Source: Methanosarcina siciliae T4/M (GTDB taxonomy: Archaea > Halobacteriota > Methanosarcinia > Methanosarcinales > Methanosarcinaceae). Taken from it: DNA of 64,000 nt. Below are positions 62,420-64,000 of the stretch, one piece after another. The notes under the pieces were generated by a model. That model had not been told where the DNA came from. It did not search any database and saw nothing but the letters and a program-made list of their open reading frames with translations. Both the position numbers and the translations under genes were made by a program. Within the stretch, counting starts at the first letter, position 1; each line of letters starts with the position of its first letter. The stretch lies in the NCBI RefSeq assembly GCF_000970085.1, contig NZ_CP009506.1, positions 4,216,001-4,280,000 of the forward strand. The letters are read 5' to 3'.

Positions 62420-63156
62420 GGCTAACGCTGCTCGGGACCGGAGACGCTGTCGGGACTCCGAAAATTGGCTGCAACTGCCCGGCATGTGAAGACGCCCGTA
62501 AAGGTGGAAAGAGCCAGCGTCTTCGTTATTCAATCCTCGTGGAATCCAACCGGGGCAAAATTCTCATTGATACCAGCCCGGACCTCAGGCAGCAATTCCT
62601 CAGGCAAAGACTTTCGGGTATAGACGGGGTTATCTGGACACATGGACATTACGACCACTACGCGGGCTTCGGAGAGTTTTACAGGGTTCAGCATAAAGTT
62701 GACGTCTATGGAATTCAAGAAACCCTGGATTACATAGACCGGTATGTTTCTTTCCTGAACCCCAGGTACCACTATGTAAAACTCTATGAGCCTTTTGAAT
62801 TGATCGGGCTTGAATTCACTCTTTTTAAGGTATCCCACCCTCCGGTAGAAACCCCTGCAGGAGTTGTTATCCTTGAAGGGGATACCAAGGTTGTGGTCAC
62901 GAGTGATACGAACACGGAAATCCCTGAAAAAAGCCTGGAGTATATGAAAGACCCTGATCTTCTTATTGCAGATGCCATTGTTCCTCCGCATATCCACATT
63001 AAAAAGCACATGAATTCGGAAGAAGCCATGGCACTTGCTCAAAAGCTCAACGCAAAAGAAGTCATTCTGACCCATCTCAGCCACTTATTCCGCCCGCACC
63101 ACATCGAATCAATGTTTTTACCCCTGGGGTATGACGGACAGGTCTTTGAGTTTTAA
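62416..63156 (+). CDS. Metallo-beta-lactamase fold hydrolase, PhnP-like
   Basis: 246-residue dinuclear-metal phosphodiesterase-type protein. It opens MRLTLLGTGDAVGTPKIGCNCPAC (PhnP-type Cys pair, CNCPAC), then has the metal-binding THGHYDHYAG (His76, His78, Asp80, His81), VTSDTNTE and the final HLSHLFRPHH. E. coli PhnP cleaves cyclic ribosyl phosphates, and the archaeal substrate is unknown. Start ATG 62416 overlaps the AAA ATPase stop. Confidence 0.9.
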   Translation: MRLTLLGTGDAVGTPKIGCNCPACEDARKGGKSQRLRYSILVESNRGKILIDTSPDLRQQFLRQRLSGIDGVIWTHGHYDHYAGFGEFYRVQHKVDVYGIQETLDYIDRYVSFLNPRYHYVKLYEPFELIGLEFTLFKVSHPPVETPAGVVILEGDTKVVVTSDTNTEIPEKSLEYMKDPDLLIADAIVPPHIHIKKHMNSEEAMALAQKLNAKEVILTHLSHLFRPHHIESMFLPLGYDGQVFEF

Positions 63157-63678
63157 GCTCTCTTAAGTTTGGGCGGTCCCGTATTAATCTGATGTTATTC
63201 AGACATCTGAAACCGGGATCTTTTGTTTTTTGATTCTACTTCTTACAGGGCTGAACTTTTCTCTTCTGCAACGCAAAAAAGGAACAGGCGAATTTAGATC
63301 TTGACCAGGGGCATCTCATTAAAATTCATAGATAAATATCGTCGCCTCCGCCAGCTTGTCTGGCGGCCCTTCACAAAAAGCAGAAAAAGCGGATTTGAAA
63401 GAGAAATAAGATCAAAATTTCTGCCTTTTGATCTGCTGTTCTTTTTTACACTCACAAGCATCTCAGAAGCTTTTGATTGCTAGCATGTTGTTTTTAAGTT
63501 AGTCTTCTTGAGCGTACGGGACAGAGATATTGTAATTTAGTCTGCTTGAGCGGAGCGAAACAGACCTCGTGCTCCCGAAGCGAAACTCGGGTGCCGAAAC
63601 AGAACTCGGGCGGGGCAGAATTTCCATTTTCATTATTCTAATGTTAGTTCTATATATCCTGGAACTCCAAAACTGCAT
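63157..63678. other. Intergenic region with repeat before photolyase
   Basis: About 520 bases. It holds a perfect 7-base-arm hairpin CCGCCAG-CTTGT-CTGGCGG (63348-63366) and the second copy of the dispersed repeat (63546-63612). No ORF is supported. Confidence 0.5.
63546..63612. repeat. Dispersed intergenic repeat (copy 2)
   Basis: Read in reverse it matches 21735-21815: GGCACCCGA-TTTCGCTTCGGG, then GAGCACGAGGTC and a CG-rich tail. It lacks the tandem duplication of the first unit. Confidence 0.75.
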
Positions 63679-64000
63679 ATGAACCCTAAACGCATCCGGA
63701 CTCTCAAACCGGGGAAATCAGGAGACGGGTCTGTTGCTTACTGGATGAGCCGCGACCAGAGGGTTGAGGACAACTGGGCCCTGCTCTTTGCACGGGCAAT
63801 AGCACAGGAGACGAATGTCCCTGTAGTTGTGGTTTTCTGTCTGACTGAAGGGTTTCTGGGAGCTGGGAGAAGACATTATGAATTCATGCTCAAAGGTCTG
63901 CAGGAACTTGAGGGAGCCCTTTCCCGGAGAAAGATTCCCTTCTACTTTCTACGAGGAGACGCGGGGCAAAAAATCCCTGAGTTTGTAAAAGAGTATGATG
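63679..64000 (+). CDS. Class II CPD photolyase (5' part)
   Basis: Deoxyribodipyrimidine photolyase that repairs cyclobutane dimers using light. ATG 63679 opens MNPKRIRTLKPGKSGDG, followed by AYWMSRDQRVEDNWALLFAR and VVVVFCLTEGFLGAG, the N-terminal antenna domain characteristic of class II enzymes. It closely resembles the structurally known Methanosarcina mazei enzyme. Only the first ~107 residues are present. The gene continues beyond the window, so the FAD-binding domain is not seen. Confidence 0.93.
   Translation, partial: MNPKRIRTLKPGKSGDGSVAYWMSRDQRVEDNWALLFARAIAQETNVPVVVVFCLTEGFLGAGRRHYEFMLKGLQELEGALSRRKIPFYFLRGDAGQKIPEFVKEYD

Overview
The window reads as a chromosomal segment of a methanogenic archaeon, almost certainly Methanosarcina. 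Signs are: a class II CPD photolyase very like the Methanosarcina enzyme, UPF0228 and MEDS-domain proteins, an archaeal HMG-CoA synthase/thiolase/DUF35 operon, aSUI1, NreA, two GGTGA-type ribosome binding sites per operon, long AT-rich intergenic DNA and IS elements. No rRNA, tRNA or CRISPR array was recognised. The species was not determined.

Layout. 1-3523: 5' part of purH (minus), a flavin disulfide-reductase homologue and endonuclease III. 3757-18966: a roughly 15 kb nickel/cobalt block. It holds cbiM/cbiN (minus), a methyltransferase and two tandem nicotianamine-synthase-like genes (plus), a MEDS/PAS histidine kinase (plus), cbiQ/cbiO (minus), a His-rich mini-protein, a degenerate IS5-type element, a second complete ECF transporter cbiM-cbiQ-cbiO (minus) whose ATPase ends in a His-rich tail, and a second His-rich mini-protein. 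Pieces of this block are duplicated (methyltransferase fragment, His-rich genes, a three-copy intergenic repeat), so it grew by local duplication. 19781-24518: DNA polymerase IV, an I42 (chagasin-like) protease inhibitor, a PUA/PAPS-reductase/ferredoxin fusion and a small membrane protein.

24638-34830: a surface and secretion region on the minus strand. It holds UPF0228, three exported proteins with archaeosortase-like C-terminal signals (including YVTN and LVIVD beta-propellers), another secreted protein, and a small ABC exporter-like operon that shows a frameshift and an ATT start. Four copies of a conserved promoter/leader element lie in this region. 35271-39657: a Cas4-like nuclease, a regulator and the mevalonate-entry operon (HMG-CoA synthase, acetoacetyl-CoA thiolase, DUF35 scaffold). 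39761-48610: CYTH protein, an intact IS1634-type transposase, GNAT/YoaP protein, MetRS, SppA and bacterial-type SerRS.

48929-54075: a tightly coupled alpha-glucan operon, GH57 (apparently lacking one catalytic residue), GH57, an ACT-V4R sensor and a GH15 glucoamylase. 54317-64000: purL, a winged-helix regulator, aSUI1, a Cys-rich HTH regulator coupled to nreA, purC, a AAA ATPase coupled to a PhnP-like metallo-hydrolase, and the 5' part of a photolyase gene.

The most interesting system is the nickel/cobalt block. Nicotianamine-type chelators bind Ni(II) and Co(II), ECF CbiMNQO systems import these ions, and His-rich peptides can buffer them. A working hypothesis is an archaeal metallophore synthesis, uptake and storage island serving F430, CODH/ACS, hydrogenase and corrinoid demand.
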